Under the pieces are notes generated by a model. It made no database searches, was not told the DNA's origin, and worked only from the letters and a program-made list of their open reading frames with translations. Below are positions 34,471 through 45,187 of a DNA stretch of 64,000 nt, piece after piece; positions within the stretch are counted from its first letter, which is position 1, and each line of letters opens with the position of its first letter. Where the stretch lies: NCBI GenBank assembly GCA_964036315.1, contig OZ038482.1, forward strand, positions 17,103,069 to 17,167,068, given 5' to 3'. A program made the position numbers and the translations under genes. The stretch comes from Acanthosepion esculentum. Its lineage: Eukaryota; Mollusca; Cephalopoda; Sepiida; Sepiidae.

Positions 34471-34710
34471 GGACATAAAGAACCATAGTTTGGACCCGTT
34501 ATTATTGTTAATAATCCGATGGTATATAATCCAAGTGAATACTAATAATATGAAATATTAAAACTTATCCACAAAAAGAGCTCAATGTCTTTATTATAAC
34601 AGAGTATATAAATTACATAGATCAGAAATCTAAAATTACCTCATTCGGAATAGCTATTTCGGTCCACAAGATGTACTTGTGGGTCTTGTCAACTCAAAGA
34701 TGTTAGGAAA

Positions 34711-34713
<3 letters not shown>

Positions 34714-34774
<61 letters not shown>

Positions 34775-35203
34775 TTTATTCGAAAATTATAACATAAATA
34801 TGTTATAAAATAATTATTATAAAATTGGCGATCCCTTTGTAAACAGAGGGAATGCTTACTGGGCCTGAATGTTATGGACTCGAAATTTTCTCGAAATTCA
34901 TTTTTTTTCCATTCCATTCGTCAATTTAATTTACACGCTTTTATCATTTTTATTCTCAGAAAAATAAACTCGATAAGTCCTGGGACGAAACCGGTTATCT
35001 TTTTTAGCTTTTTAAAAAAATGCCATGTAAATTTTGCCTTTTCCTAGCTATTATAACATATTTATTATAAAATGTATTTTATAACATATTTATGTTATAA
35101 TTTTCCAATAAATAATTATATTTGGTCTATTCTGTATTGAGCACTCTTTTAAGAATAGTATTTGTTGGTTATTGGAATTTATTCCGTATACACCAATCCT
35201 ATA

Positions 35204-35280
<77 letters not shown>
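34714..35280. repeat. inverted repeat between two (TA)n tracts
   Basis: Arms 34,771-34,813 and 35,073-35,119 are near-perfect reverse complements (AAAATTATAACATAAATATG). (TA)n runs lie outside both arms (34,714-34,770 and 35,204-35,278). The spacer of about 260 bases contains a hammerhead-like motif at 34,958-35,012. Confidence 0.8.
34958..35012 (+). ncRNA. degenerate hammerhead-like motif
   Basis: CTCGATAA (one extra base and one substitution relative to CTGATGA) precedes stem II GTCC/GGAC, GAAA and a CCGG stem III. AAAAATAA can pair with the following TTATCTTTTT as stem I. The core errors make activity unlikely. Confidence 0.4.
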
Positions 35281-35284
35281 AGAT

Positions 35285-36715
35285 AGAGTGTGAGCAACCG
35301 GAATGTGGTAATAAATGTTCAAAGTACGAAGAATTTTACATGACATTCGTGAAGTGATGGCTGCCTAATAAATAACTGTTGTTTTCATGAGAAGAACACC
35401 AACCCGTTACTTGAAGTGCAATGGTTTCAAGAAAAAAAAATCACGTCTCTTTAGATTTCAATGATAATATTTTCTTCACTGATTTGCTACTGACTCCACA
35501 GCTCTTCAGTTGATCAGCGCTTGTGATCCCCAACTTTTTGTGGCTAGTTCATAAGGCTTTCTGGCATGAATGCAAATAGCGACCAATGTTGCGTGAAAGG
35601 AATTGCACTACATATGAACTAAGTTGCAATGATTTGCTATAAAATGATGGACGAACGAAATTCAGTGATGATCAATAGATTAATAGCTCTCTTGATAGAA
35701 CTTCCTTTCTCTCTCTCCACACACACAGACACACAAATGTACGCACAGAGACATAAAACTAGTTAATACTTTTCTTCAGAATTACTTAAAAGGGAGACTG
35801 TTATATACATGCGTTCGTACGTCTCCACTAAGATTTATCAATATGATTGATCGATAAATAAATATCTGTGTCTCGTTCGATACACTCATTTCTTTCTTTA
35901 TTTTGGTGAATAGATACAAACAGACTGGGGAAAGATCAATGAGTAATAGATATGAACAGATTGGAATACATCAATTTAAAAAGTATGATACGAATACGAA
36001 CTAAGATAGATAGTTTGATAAATAGATAAAGAGATAAGGCATAACTAACAGAAAACTGAATTGAAACTGATTTAAAAACTCTATAGTGCAAACGCAAAGA
36101 TGCACAAACATAAATCTATTTTGCGCATTAAAAACCGAGAAAGATTTTCCCTCTTATTCTTCTGCTTTTTATTCATTTAACTTCCATCTAAACATCGCAA
36201 TATTTTTGTTTATTTTTTCCTGAATTGCATCCAACCGAACGAAAGAAGAGCTGACCAAATAAAGCAAAACAAGATAAATTAAAAGAGCCATAAAAGTGTA
36301 TTAAATGTGGCCTTTTAAATTGCATTTTTTGAAAAAGCTGAAAATAGGCAGAAAAATCGCATGAAATCGAATCGAGAGAGCGTAAAATCGCGCTCAGATA
36401 GCGTGAGATGCCGCATCTCGATCAGCATCCGCAGGGGCACTACAGCTCAGCACGTACAGCTCAATGACGCAAGTTTCTCTCGCTTAAAATCTGCTTAATC
36501 GAACACAGGGTGAGACAATGAAAGAGAAAAAGCAAAACTAAAATTTCTGTTTAAAACATCGTTACAATTACTACGTCTCCAAATTTAAATAAACCAGTTT
36601 GTTTTCGAATGATACCATCGCGTAAATCGTAACTTTTTCTTGTTTGCATTTAGTCTAACGGTAAAGGAAGTGTGTTTCAGTCATTGAGTAATCTAAAAAT
36701 CTGGTACATGGCTAT
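35285..36715. other. gene-free interval
   Basis: No coding region or classifiable element was seen. Confidence 0.5.
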
Positions 36716-36721
36716 AATTAT

Positions 36722-37009
36722 TGTTGTGTAGGATCCACCTAATCTGCATAGGTGACTACCAACTATATAAATAATGGTTGGTACCGGAAGACGGAGGAGA
36801 AGGAATCACGAGATCCAACTAGAGACTCTGATCGACTGCGACTAGTCAACACATTCTCCAGGAACGTCTTCCCAGAAATATACAGAAATACTATATGTAC
36901 TTATTGTGTACACTTTCTTGTTATAATACATTCTTGTTCTAAGTACATTTTGTGTTGCATTATTATTCCATGCAATAGGCGAGATTCAACATTGAGTCAA
37001 GACTCAACA
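36722..37009 (+). repeat. solo LTR, family 2, copy 1
   Basis: 288 bp from TGTTGTGTAGGATCC to GACTCAACA, flanked by perfect ATTAT duplications (36,717-36,721 and 37,010-37,014). Internal features shared with 54,879-55,147 are a TATA-like ACTATATAAATAATGG, GACTGCGACT, CACATTCTCCAGGAACG and ATTATTATTCCATGCA. No internal region is present. Confidence 0.9.
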
Positions 37010-37188
37010 ATTATGAAGTAACAACTGAAAATATAACTTATTACACATACGTGCTAGACACGCTTCTTCACCATAAAGTCCTTTTGAAAGTGCTTTTTAA
37101 TTTCAAGCTTTTATACTGTAGTAGGATTAGGTAGTAGTAACACCATATGGAAATATACACTTTCCTTCTCACTAGTAGAGTGACAAAG

Positions 37189-37192
<4 letters not shown>

Positions 37193-37230
<38 letters not shown>
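37193..37230. repeat. (TC)n microsatellite
   Basis: A run of about 19 TC units. Confidence 0.9.
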
Positions 37231-37284
37231 TCTCTATTACACATTACTTCTTTTCTTTCTTTCTATTGTTCCTATCCTCGGTAA

Positions 37285-37745
37285 CTGACAGAACCCGGAC
37301 ATAGCTTATGTGGGTCAGTGAACGTAATAAAAAAAATCAACCAATGACAAAACGTCCCGCCAAAAATCAAACGGAAGACACGGATGTGTCAGGACTAATA
37401 AAAAGAATTAAAAAAAACACGTGCGCAGCAGAAGTGGGAGATTGGTTCGATGTAGCAGTTCGAGACACAAGGTTGTAGATTCATAGGATATGTGAGTTTG
37501 ACCGGACGTGCCACTCCAGAAGAAAAAGAAGAAGGACGTTTGGTTTCAACAAATTAATTTCTGTCAGCCAAAAACACAACACTTAAATCACAAAAATGAC
37601 TGAGATGATAGTCACACACTTTAACCACAGTAATCAAATGGAGTCAACAATAAATTGGTACTATAGACAATAAATTTGCCTCTTACTTATGTATAGCCCA
37701 AACTTCATCTCTGTATGCCATACTGGTGACCCTGACGTGATATGA
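37285..37745 (+). repeat. partial LTR with primer-binding site
   Basis: TGGTGACCCTGACGTGA at 37,724-37,740 matches the PBS type commonly found behind 5' LTRs of metazoan gypsy elements (TGGTGACCCCGACGTG form). The preceding ~440 bases would be the LTR and leader. No gag can be read downstream, so only the 5' end of an element remains. Confidence 0.5.
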
Positions 37746-37749
37746 ACAC

Positions 37750-38600
37750 GCAACCTTATATCTATATACCATAATACATTTGATAATTAGTTATTAGTGT
37801 TGTAATTAACGAGTGGGAATACAAGATAAATACTGCCATTGTTAGGCGGGGGATACTCCGAACAGCTTAGAAATTCTGGCTTTTACTTCGACTACAACAC
37901 TGTCCAGCAGCTCCAATAATATCGACACAGCTGACCTAACAATATTTAATATTTACTTATATAATATATATTATTATATATTATATATTTTTAGATTCAT
38001 CCGAACTATCTCATTTTTTAAAGTTACTTCAGAACAATTTGAAATTAGCTTCATTTTGCCAACAGATTAAACTTAACCTCTGTATATCACCTCAGCGGTG
38101 TTCAGATTATGACCGTGACTAATTCTATACCAATTATATCACATGCTTACAAATTATAAATTTATTAAATAAAGTACATGAAACAATTTAATAAATCTTC
38201 AAATCAACGCTGACACTGTCCATATTCTTTAGTCAGCTATTAAAATCACTTTTAATAGATGTTCATTTGTTTTTATCTAAATGAACGGGGGTAGAATAAG
38301 ATCACTCCCACCATTGGTAAAATCGATTTCATCCTACCTCCTTGTTATCTGAACGCGATTTTTAGTTACCGCGATGTAATTTGAAGCAGGAGTAATCTGA
38401 AATTGCTTCACCAGATCGATAATTTTACTTTCACGGATAATTAATCTCAACTCATGTGCTAAATTTTTATGATAAATATTGATTTCCATTTTTTCTTTTT
38501 CGTAAAATAAAAACGAAACAAAAAAAAGCAAACAATAATTTTCATTTTTTATCTATAACTAGAAAAATTCTTCCGAATTACTTTTTAATGAATGTCAAGT
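37750..38600. other. gene-free interval
   Basis: Nothing recognisable. Short TA-rich palindromes near 37,960-37,990. Confidence 0.5.
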
Positions 38601-38602
38601 TT

Positions 38603-38746
38603 TTAAATTACATAATGACATATGTATTGTTTTGATAAGATTAAGCCACAATTACAAATAAATTTCAATATGTAATAATATTGAAATTTATTTGTAATTT
38701 TGGTTTAATGTCATCAAAACAATACATATGACATTATGTAATTTAA
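38603..38746. repeat. 144-bp palindrome (MITE-like)
   Basis: Arms 38,603-38,670 and 38,678-38,746 are near-perfect inverted copies (ATTACATAATG(A/T)CATATG). A 7-base loop separates them. Ends TTAAATTACATAA. It could be a TTAA-flanked foldback MITE. Confidence 0.85.
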
Positions 38747-38802
38747 CAAGGTCCTAAACTAAATATGTATCAACAGTACTCAAACCCTATATTAATACGT
38801 TG

Positions 38803-38808
38803 ACTATC
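38803..38808. other. target-site duplication of LTR C (ACTATC)
   Basis: ACTATC at 38,803-38,808 recurs at 39,938-39,943. Confidence 0.7.
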
Positions 38809-39938
38809 TGTTGTGGTGTCCTCCCTCTAAAGAGTCTATGGTGGACTCTTCAGCCTACTATAAGATTAGTAGGAGAGAAGGCCTTGGAGGAATAGTCGAA
38901 TAGATTGTTCATTACTGTCAAACTCTCTGCCTTGAGCAGAGAGGAACCTGGACGAGGCTTTGCCGAAGGGCAAAAATTCGTCCGGGGTAGACAGGCCCTG
39001 AGTCCGTTTATACGGGTTCTAAGGGAATATTTTTGGCCGAGCTTACCGGCTCGGAAAACTCACGGTACACTCGGCCTTGTGCCACATACATCCTTCGGGA
39101 GGGGGGGCTGTTAAATATTAACAGTCGAATAGATTGAACGCTGGGTCAACCGACACACACTCACTAGTCGTGTAATACTCTTCTGTTGTACTTACTGTTT
39201 GTTTTGTTATTTCTTTAACCATTTACTTGGTCATCTTGTGTTTCTGTTTAGGAAAGGTTTATCTTGAGTCCTATTTATTGGAACACTTAATAGAAGGTCG
39301 GAGGATGCAACGACCGAAATGTTATGGATTTTCTAACCAATTTCACTTTTTTTTTCCAGCTAATATTAGATTTTATTTACTTTTGCTTCACTTAAGTTCT
39401 CTTTCTCTCTATGCATCTCTCTCTCTCTCTCTTCCTCTCTTTGCATCTATCTCTCTCTTCCTCTCTATGCATCTATCTCTCTCTTCCTCTCTATGCATCT
39501 ATCTCTCTCTTCCTCTCTATGCATCTATCTCTCTCTTCCTCTCTATGCATCTATCCCTCTCTTTCTCTCTATGCATCTATCTCTCTCTTTCTCTCTGTAC
39601 CAACAATAAATCTATTCGATTGTTATATTTAACAGCCCCCCCCCCCACGAGGGATGCATGTGGCACAAGGCCGAGTTTACCGTGGGTTCTCCGAGCCCGT
39701 AGGCTCGGCCAAAAATATTCCCTTAGAACCCGTATAAACGGGTTCAGGGCCTGTCTACCTCCCCGGACGAAACTCTGCCCTGCGGCAAAGCCTCGTCCGG
39801 GTTCCTCTCTGCCGAGGCAGTGAGTTTGACAATAATGAACAAACTATGCGACTGTTCCCCCAAAGCCTTCTCTCCTACTAATCTTATAGTAGGCGGAAGA
39901 GTCCAACATAGACTCTTTAGAGGGAGGACACCACAATA
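38809..39938. repeat. LTR-like element C, palindromic hairpin-rich type
   Basis: A 1,130-bp insertion with ends TGTTGTGGTGTCC and GGACACCACAATA (terminal C changed to T) and flanking (A)CTATC. The first and last ~320 bases are reverse complements. Both carry the GC-rich module (GAGGCTT(T)GCC, CGTTTATACGGGTT, GGCCTTGTGCCACAT) plus terminal stems around GAGTCTATG(G/T)TGGACTC. The ~480-base centre holds an imperfect 26-bp (TCTC...ATGCATCTA) minisatellite and a short match to SINE family 3 near 39,298-39,330. No protein is encoded. It may be a head-to-head fusion of two LTRs or a foldback derivative. Confidence 0.8.
39398..39600. repeat. 26-bp pyrimidine-rich minisatellite
   Basis: About seven copies of a TCTCTCTCTTCCTCTCTATG plus CATCTA unit, inside LTR-like element C. 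The leucine/serine-rich frames over it are repeat translations. Confidence 0.9.
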
Positions 39939-39954
39939 CTATCCTAATCGGGTG

Positions 39955-40285
39955 TTAACATAAACTTGTAGTTTTGCATGAATGCAATCATACAGATGGC
40001 AAATACCATCCTGTGATGCATTACTCTACGCCTCTTGCACCTGTTGAGGCAATACATCAATGATTGTAGGTGAGCTAACTGACCGTGTTTGGTGTTATAC
40101 CATCATATCCCATATATGTTCAATGAGAATAGATCAGGCGATCGTGCCGGGCATGCAAAGCTTTCCTATTGTTTCAACTACAACAGAAGGGGCTGAAAAA
40201 TATTATGAATGTGCATGTCCCTGTGTAACATCCATTCTACAATCATCAAAAGCGGGTGAGAGTTGTAATTTATGGGAACCTACAC
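39955..40285 (-). pseudogene. Tc1/mariner transposase C-terminal relic
   Basis: Minus strand, with one-base shifts, reads RDMHIHNIFQ, ACPARSPDL and IEHIWDMM. SNASQDGICHLYDCIHAKLQ follows. This is the C-terminal third of Tc1-like DDE transposases: QDNA(R)PH, WPARSPDLNPIEH.WD, then the final helix. The second catalytic Asp region is changed and the third acidic residue is at the broken IEH junction. It begins directly after LTR-like element C. Confidence 0.75.
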
Positions 40286-40289
40286 TATG

Positions 40290-40727
40290 ATACCCGGGGT
40301 TGGACCTGTGTGGCACGAGTGAAAAAAAACTGTAGATGTACCCAGAACTAAGTGCCTAGAGTCTCAATGGTCTGCGTTAACATTCCTGGAGTCAGATTTG
40401 ATCTGATCTCCGTTGCGTATGCCGTATGAGTTGCCACAGTTTCCCTTAAAATGTGTCGATTTTGATGAGCGCATGTATTACATAGCCGTCCAGAACCTGA
40501 TATACAAGTGTACAGTGTTTACCATTGATTATATACCATGTTTGCAGCTAAGTGATGATAATCAATCTACTAAATCCTGTTCGGTCATTAACAACCACGT
40601 TAATTATGTTAACGATTTCTCCTAAGGTAAATGTCGAAGAAATATTGCTAAAATGTCAAAATATATATAAAACGATTTTATAAATAAACTTGATTTTTTA
40701 AAACTCCCACAAACTCTAACTTTATGG

Positions 40728-40776
<49 letters not shown>

Positions 40777-40895
40777 TATGTGTGTGTGTGTGTGTGTCTG
40801 TGTGTGTGTGTGTGTGTGTGTACCGGACTATAATAATAATGGATCAGTCCATATTATTTACATTTTAAAAAAATGTAAATTAAATAAAAACGAGC

Positions 40896-40959
<64 letters not shown>

Positions 40960-41185
40960 GCTGGTCACAATACAATACTAAGTTAGTCTGGCACAAGGTC
41001 AAAATATTAGTCTATTTAACAGAGATAAAAGTCACTACTCTAGTGGATTGGTATGGGAGAGTAACTTCTTACTCTTTCACCTACAACAGAGATCCTATTT
41101 AGTGAACACAAAAATGACTGTAGAGCAGCACCCAATGAATATGCGAGCTTGTGATTCAAGCTCTATTATTATGCTGTATTATGTA
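40290..41185. repeat. (TA)n/(GT)n microsatellites, no gene
   Basis: (TA)n at 40,730-40,760 passing into (TG)n to 40,821, and (TA)n at 40,897-40,956. The rest shows nothing recognisable. Confidence 0.8.
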
Positions 41186-41187
41186 TG

Positions 41188-41453
41188 TATAGCTGGCCAT
41201 TCGTATTCGAGGATACCCATCTACTAAGTCGGCTAGACAATCCCTATTACAGACGCTCGCTCAGGCACATTTTGTGTTTGTTCAACATCCACAGAGCCAA
41301 CCTGTGGTTTATACTGCAACTATGCTGAGCAGACCTTAGTTATGGTTTCTGGGAGTGAGCGTGTTATCTAGCGTGATCAACAATTTGAACAAGGCCAGTA
41401 GACTCAAACCCTCGGTCACGATAACTTGTGACTTCCTGCTAACACAGCTATCG
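41188..41453 (+). repeat. dispersed ~265-bp retroposon-like repeat, copy 2
   Basis: Direct copy of 20,770-21,030. Here it ends CTAACACAGCTA without the long (TA)n tail. Confidence 0.8.
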
Positions 41454-41467
41454 ACGGCCCACAAGTG

Positions 41468-41656
41468 TTTCGTCTAACTAATTTCACTCACAAGGCTTGG
41501 GGCAACGCCTGGTATGGTTTCCAGGCACTTTCCAAAGGTGACACATGCTGGAATCGTCCAGACCGATAACATCAGGAAGTCTCCTTTCTGATAAATCAAC
41601 CGTGGTGAGATTTGAACCCGAGTCTCATAGTCAGAAAGCAAATGTTCTAACCACTC

Positions 41657-41659
<3 letters not shown>
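41468..41659 (-). repeat. tRNA-derived SINE (CephSINE-like)
   Basis: The minus strand begins GTCGAGTGGTTAGAACAT with an A-box-like start, followed by the B box GGTTCAAATCTC. The body ends in CCAAGCCTTGTGAGTGAAAT, which resembles the core conserved in cephalopod SINEs. About 190 bp, with a (TA)n tract on the head side. Confidence 0.75.
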
Positions 41660-41694
<35 letters not shown>

Positions 41695-41699
41695 CCTTC

Positions 41700-41840
41700 T
41701 TCTCTGCCGTGCGCCAACGGCTTCAGGGTAAAATTTCTGACTGACGGGAATTCAGCCGGTTTTCGATTCTAGCCAGAGGCAACCGAACGTCTAGCCACAC
41801 TGATGAGCTGTGATACAACGAAACAGTCTGTCTGTGGATG

Positions 41841-41845
<5 letters not shown>
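41700..41845 (+). repeat. hammerhead SINE family 2, copy 1
   Basis: tRNA-like head with A-box-like ACGGCTTCAGGGTAA and B-box-like GGTTTTCGATTC, then a hammerhead ribozyme, GATGAC and (TA)n. Copies of the same family are at 47,421-47,468, 47,566-47,700 and 48,530-48,672. Confidence 0.8.
41795..41837 (+). ncRNA. hammerhead ribozyme, SINE family 2
   Basis: Stem I is CCACA/TGTGG, the core CTGATGA (41,800-41,806), and GAAA is at 41,820-41,823. Stem III is CAG/CTG and the cleavage triplet GTC ends at 41,832. Stem II GCTGT/ACAAC has one C-A mismatch that the 48.6-kb copy lacks, so this copy may be weakened. Confidence 0.8.
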
Positions 41846-41890
<45 letters not shown>

Positions 41891-41892
41891 TA
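41846..41892. repeat. (TA)n-(CA)n tail
   Basis: Microsatellite directly after the hammerhead SINE. Confidence 0.9.
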
Positions 41893-42036
41893 AAATGATA
41901 ATTCAACAATAACATTTATTCATTCAATGTCTAATATTTTCCAGCACATGCAAAGAATTTAATTGAGATTATTAAACAAAAGAAAATATTTAAAAGTACA
42001 TATCAAGCTCAATTCTCTTTGCTAACAATGCGCAGA

Positions 42037-42112
42037 TTATATAAAATCCAAGTATTTGAATGCGTTCCAACACTTTGTTGGCATGTATTCAAATATTTGG
42101 ATTTTACATAAT
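42037..42112. repeat. hairpin with ~35-base arms
   Basis: Arms 42,037-42,071 and 42,078-42,112 pair with few mismatches (AAATCCAA(G/A)TATTTGAAT) around ACTTTG. Confidence 0.8.
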
Positions 42113-42597
42113 TTTGCAATTGTAGTTCATTGTTTACAAGTTTTAGGCAAAATTCAAACGTTATAAAATTCTTCCTCGCTGACTTCCAGAAATTTAAATA
42201 ATTTTTTGTCTATTTTTGCTTGACGTAGAGAATAATCATTTTTAATAATATTGTCGCTGACGATGAAAACTTGATTTACTACAAGAATCAAAGACGAAGA
42301 AACTCACAGAGATTCTGCATCTACTTTAACTAAATGAAATCTGTCAAGGGCAAAATGTTATTTTCTGTTTTTGTGAGATTTAAAGGGAAGTTTTATTTAC
42401 GATTTCTGGATAGTGTCACAGGAAGAATTTGGCTCGTGTGAACAACGCATTGAAAGAGAAAAGAACATTTTTCTGGGCAGGGAAATAGATCATTGATTTT
42501 ACACCATAAATAAATTTCTGTTCTTTAATTGTAAATATGACTGTAAAGAATCACAGAAATGGTCATTATTTACATTATTTGGACTATTGTCCTCATC

Positions 42598-42722
42598 TTT
42601 GTCAACATATTTATTACAACGTTTCGGCTGTTGTACGCTTCGGCCTTCTTCAGGTGATTGGAATGTCGAACTGAAGCCTTTATTTCGCTCACTGGGGTAG
42701 ACTGTGCCATGTTTTAATGGAT
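42598..42722 (-). repeat. SINE family 3, 3' fragment
   Basis: Inverted match to 42,900-43,025 (CGAAATAAAG, CAGTTCGACATTC, GTTGT...ATAAATATG.CGACAAAGATGAGGA). Minus-strand CTGAAGA...GAAACGTTGT resembles a drifted hammerhead core. Confidence 0.75.
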
Positions 42723-42770
42723 GTCAGTTATTAGCTATCTGTTAATTTTTCCCTCTGAAAGTTCTCCACA

Positions 42771-43050
42771 TGGCACAGTGGATAAAGGCGTTGGTTAGAT
42801 CCACTGACAGGACCCAAAGAGTGTGAGTTCAATACCCGCTTAAGGCAGTGGAAAACTTTCAGAGTGGAATTAACGGGAGATAACTGATAATGGCACGTGG
42901 AACTAGAACAGTCTACCCTAGTGAGCGAAATAAAGGGTTCAGTTCGACATTCGAACCACCTGAATGAGGAAGGCCGGTGTGTACAACGGTGGAAATGTTG
43001 TGATAAATATGGCGACAAAGATGAGGAAAATAGTCCGAATAATGTAAATA
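42771..43050 (+). repeat. SINE family 3, near full length
   Basis: tRNA-like head with A box TGGCACAGTGGATAAAGGCG and B box GAGTTCAATACCC. A body with AACGGGAGATAACTG, GTCTACCC and GTTCAGTTCGACATTC follows, and a 3' part GTACAACGGTGGAAATGTTG. Related copies are inverted on both sides (42.6 and 43.4-43.7 kb) and at 59.75-60.37 kb. Confidence 0.8.
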
Positions 43051-43364
43051 ATGTACATAATACGTCATCTCAGAAATATAGACAGACACAGAAATGGTGT
43101 TAGCAATTTTTCTACATGTGGTGCATTCTCCGGAGTTTTCATTTTCATAATAACGCATAGTTAGCTAAACGCAATACGCTTTTGGATAGTCAGCTGTTCA
43201 AGTAAGTTTATTATCGAAAACCTTCTCAAATAATTCAGTTTGACTTACATAAATTTGCATGAATAAAAACAAATCGCCCAAAACATGCCAGAAACCTTTG
43301 CATCAACCTAATAAATGTTCATACATTATATATCAAATATCGTTATGTCAAAATCATCCGAACA

Positions 43365-43690
43365 TCACTTGCATTATTAGGGCTGTTATCCTCATCCTCA
43401 TTGCCATATTCACAACCTTTCGGCTGTTGTACGCTCCGATCATCTTCGAGTGGTTGGAATTTCAAACCGAACCCTTTATTTCGTGCACCGGGGTAGATTG
43501 TTCTAGTTCCATGTCTCATGCCTCTTCCGGATGTCTCAGATATTTTGTTTAACTCAAACCTCGAAGTTTTGGTTCACCACTGCTGTGGCCTGGTATTGAA
43601 CTCACAGCTCTTTGGGTCTAATCACTGGATCTAACCAACCTCTTTATCCACTAGGCGTTGTGTTTTTGAAAAGAACGATGCGTGATGATT
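43365..43690 (-). repeat. SINE family 3, inverted copy
   Basis: Minus-strand SINE: head near 43,680-43,600 (ATAAAGAGGTTGG, GAGTTCAATACCAGG), body through 43,370. With the plus copy at 42.8-43.05 kb it forms a long-range inverted pair. Confidence 0.75.
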
Positions 43691-43699
43691 TGGAATAAA

Positions 43700-44885
43700 G
43701 CTTATGAAAAGAAAACCCTACAGTCTGCGGTGAACTGATAATGAGTAGTTATGGTAAACCGTACTTTCAGAATGAATCATGGGAAGCGGATTTTATTACA
43801 GAGATAGCGGTATGAATAAATCTGGTGCTGCTTGCATTGGTGGAGGATGACAAGTGAGTCGAACTTATGCCGAGCAGACGCAATCAAATTATCAGTGTAC
43901 TGACGTAGAATGAAGCCCCTGACGCTGGTGACGGAGGTAGTAAAGATGAATGGGCTTTTAGTCAATGATACTCCGGGAACCTTACCAGGAATGCGGGCTT
44001 GGGTGGCCAAATCATCGATAAAGCACGTTCTGCTCGAATAAATGTCGTTAATGTAGAAGCTCAGATAGAATCTGTACAGCTTACAAATAAATCATTTTAG
44101 TTTAACGTGTATTCTGAATTTCGAATTTCAGTCAATGCCAGGGAAACTTGAAAGATCTTTTGGTTGGTTGTTTCGTCTGAGGAATCGTTGAGCCGCAATA
44201 CTCTGTAAGGAATTGTTACTTAAGTCTTTCCTCCAAGATAGGTAATACTAGCATACATGGTACCAACTTCTGAGAATATTTTCTCATCTGACGAGATTTT
44301 CTGGTCTAGAAAATCCTCAAGGTACCATGTTTGATCCTTCATGACATTCTTGGTATGATAAGTAATCAAAAACATCTACTACCACGTTACATGTTAGCAG
44401 CGCTATTGAAGAATCTCTAACCTAATAACATTCTTATAATGTAGGATTTTCTCAAGCTACAAGGTTAGGTCTTTCATGGCATATTTAAGGAGTCGGCGCC
44501 GATATTTATTTCTAGTAACATAAGCCAAATAGTATTATGTTTTATCGTACGAGTATTTGATAAGACTTCCTGACCTGAGAGCATTCAAATTACTTCGAAA
44601 ATAGACGGTCCCGAGATAGATTGCTCATCGCATCTGTAGGTCAAATGAAAAATGACTTTACGGTGCCACATTTAGAACAAGGAGCGATGTATTTGTTCAG
44701 GATCTGCGTGAAGTGTGAATATTTACTAAGATTATCCTAGTTTGGCACAATAACATAATAAATAGATACTTAGCGAGTGAATTATTTTATTGAAGTAGAA
44801 TTTACCCGATTTTAGCTACTTTGGCCTTCTATTAGAATAAACTAGACTGTTTAAATATTTATTTGATATGGGATAGGGGAAGAAA
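43700..44885. other. no recognisable gene
   Basis: A 77-codon minus-strand frame (43,777-44,010) has no family resemblance. A local inverted repeat (ACATGGTACC...GGTACCATGT) lies at about 44,256-44,332. Confidence 0.4.
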
Positions 44886-45041
44886 GCCTTTAATCTGGCA
44901 ATGAAGTAAACATACTGGCAAGTGGTTTATGTGCACGTTTTGTATTTGCTCTTATGATGTAGCTTGTCAACTTTGTCTTCTTGCTTGTCGATTCACTTCC
45001 TAAATTCTGGTGACTGACTGAGATATATGAAAACAGATTTG

Positions 45042-45072
<31 letters not shown>

Positions 45073-45101
45073 AACAGGCTGAGATAGAAAGAAATAAGCT
45101 G

Positions 45102-45184
<83 letters not shown>

Positions 45185-45187
45185 AAA
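45042..45187. repeat. (GAAA)n-(GATA)n-(GAAA)n microsatellite
   Basis: Compound tetranucleotide tract. It extends a real PLE frame on the minus strand into a spurious serine/leucine/phenylalanine-rich tail. Confidence 0.95.

Noticed and set aside
39227..39823. 198-codon frame
   Set aside because: It runs through a pyrimidine minisatellite and then the reverse hairpin module; composition is repeat-driven.
43777..44010. 77-codon minus-strand frame
   Set aside because: Reads like ordinary protein composition but has no motif or context I can tie to a family.
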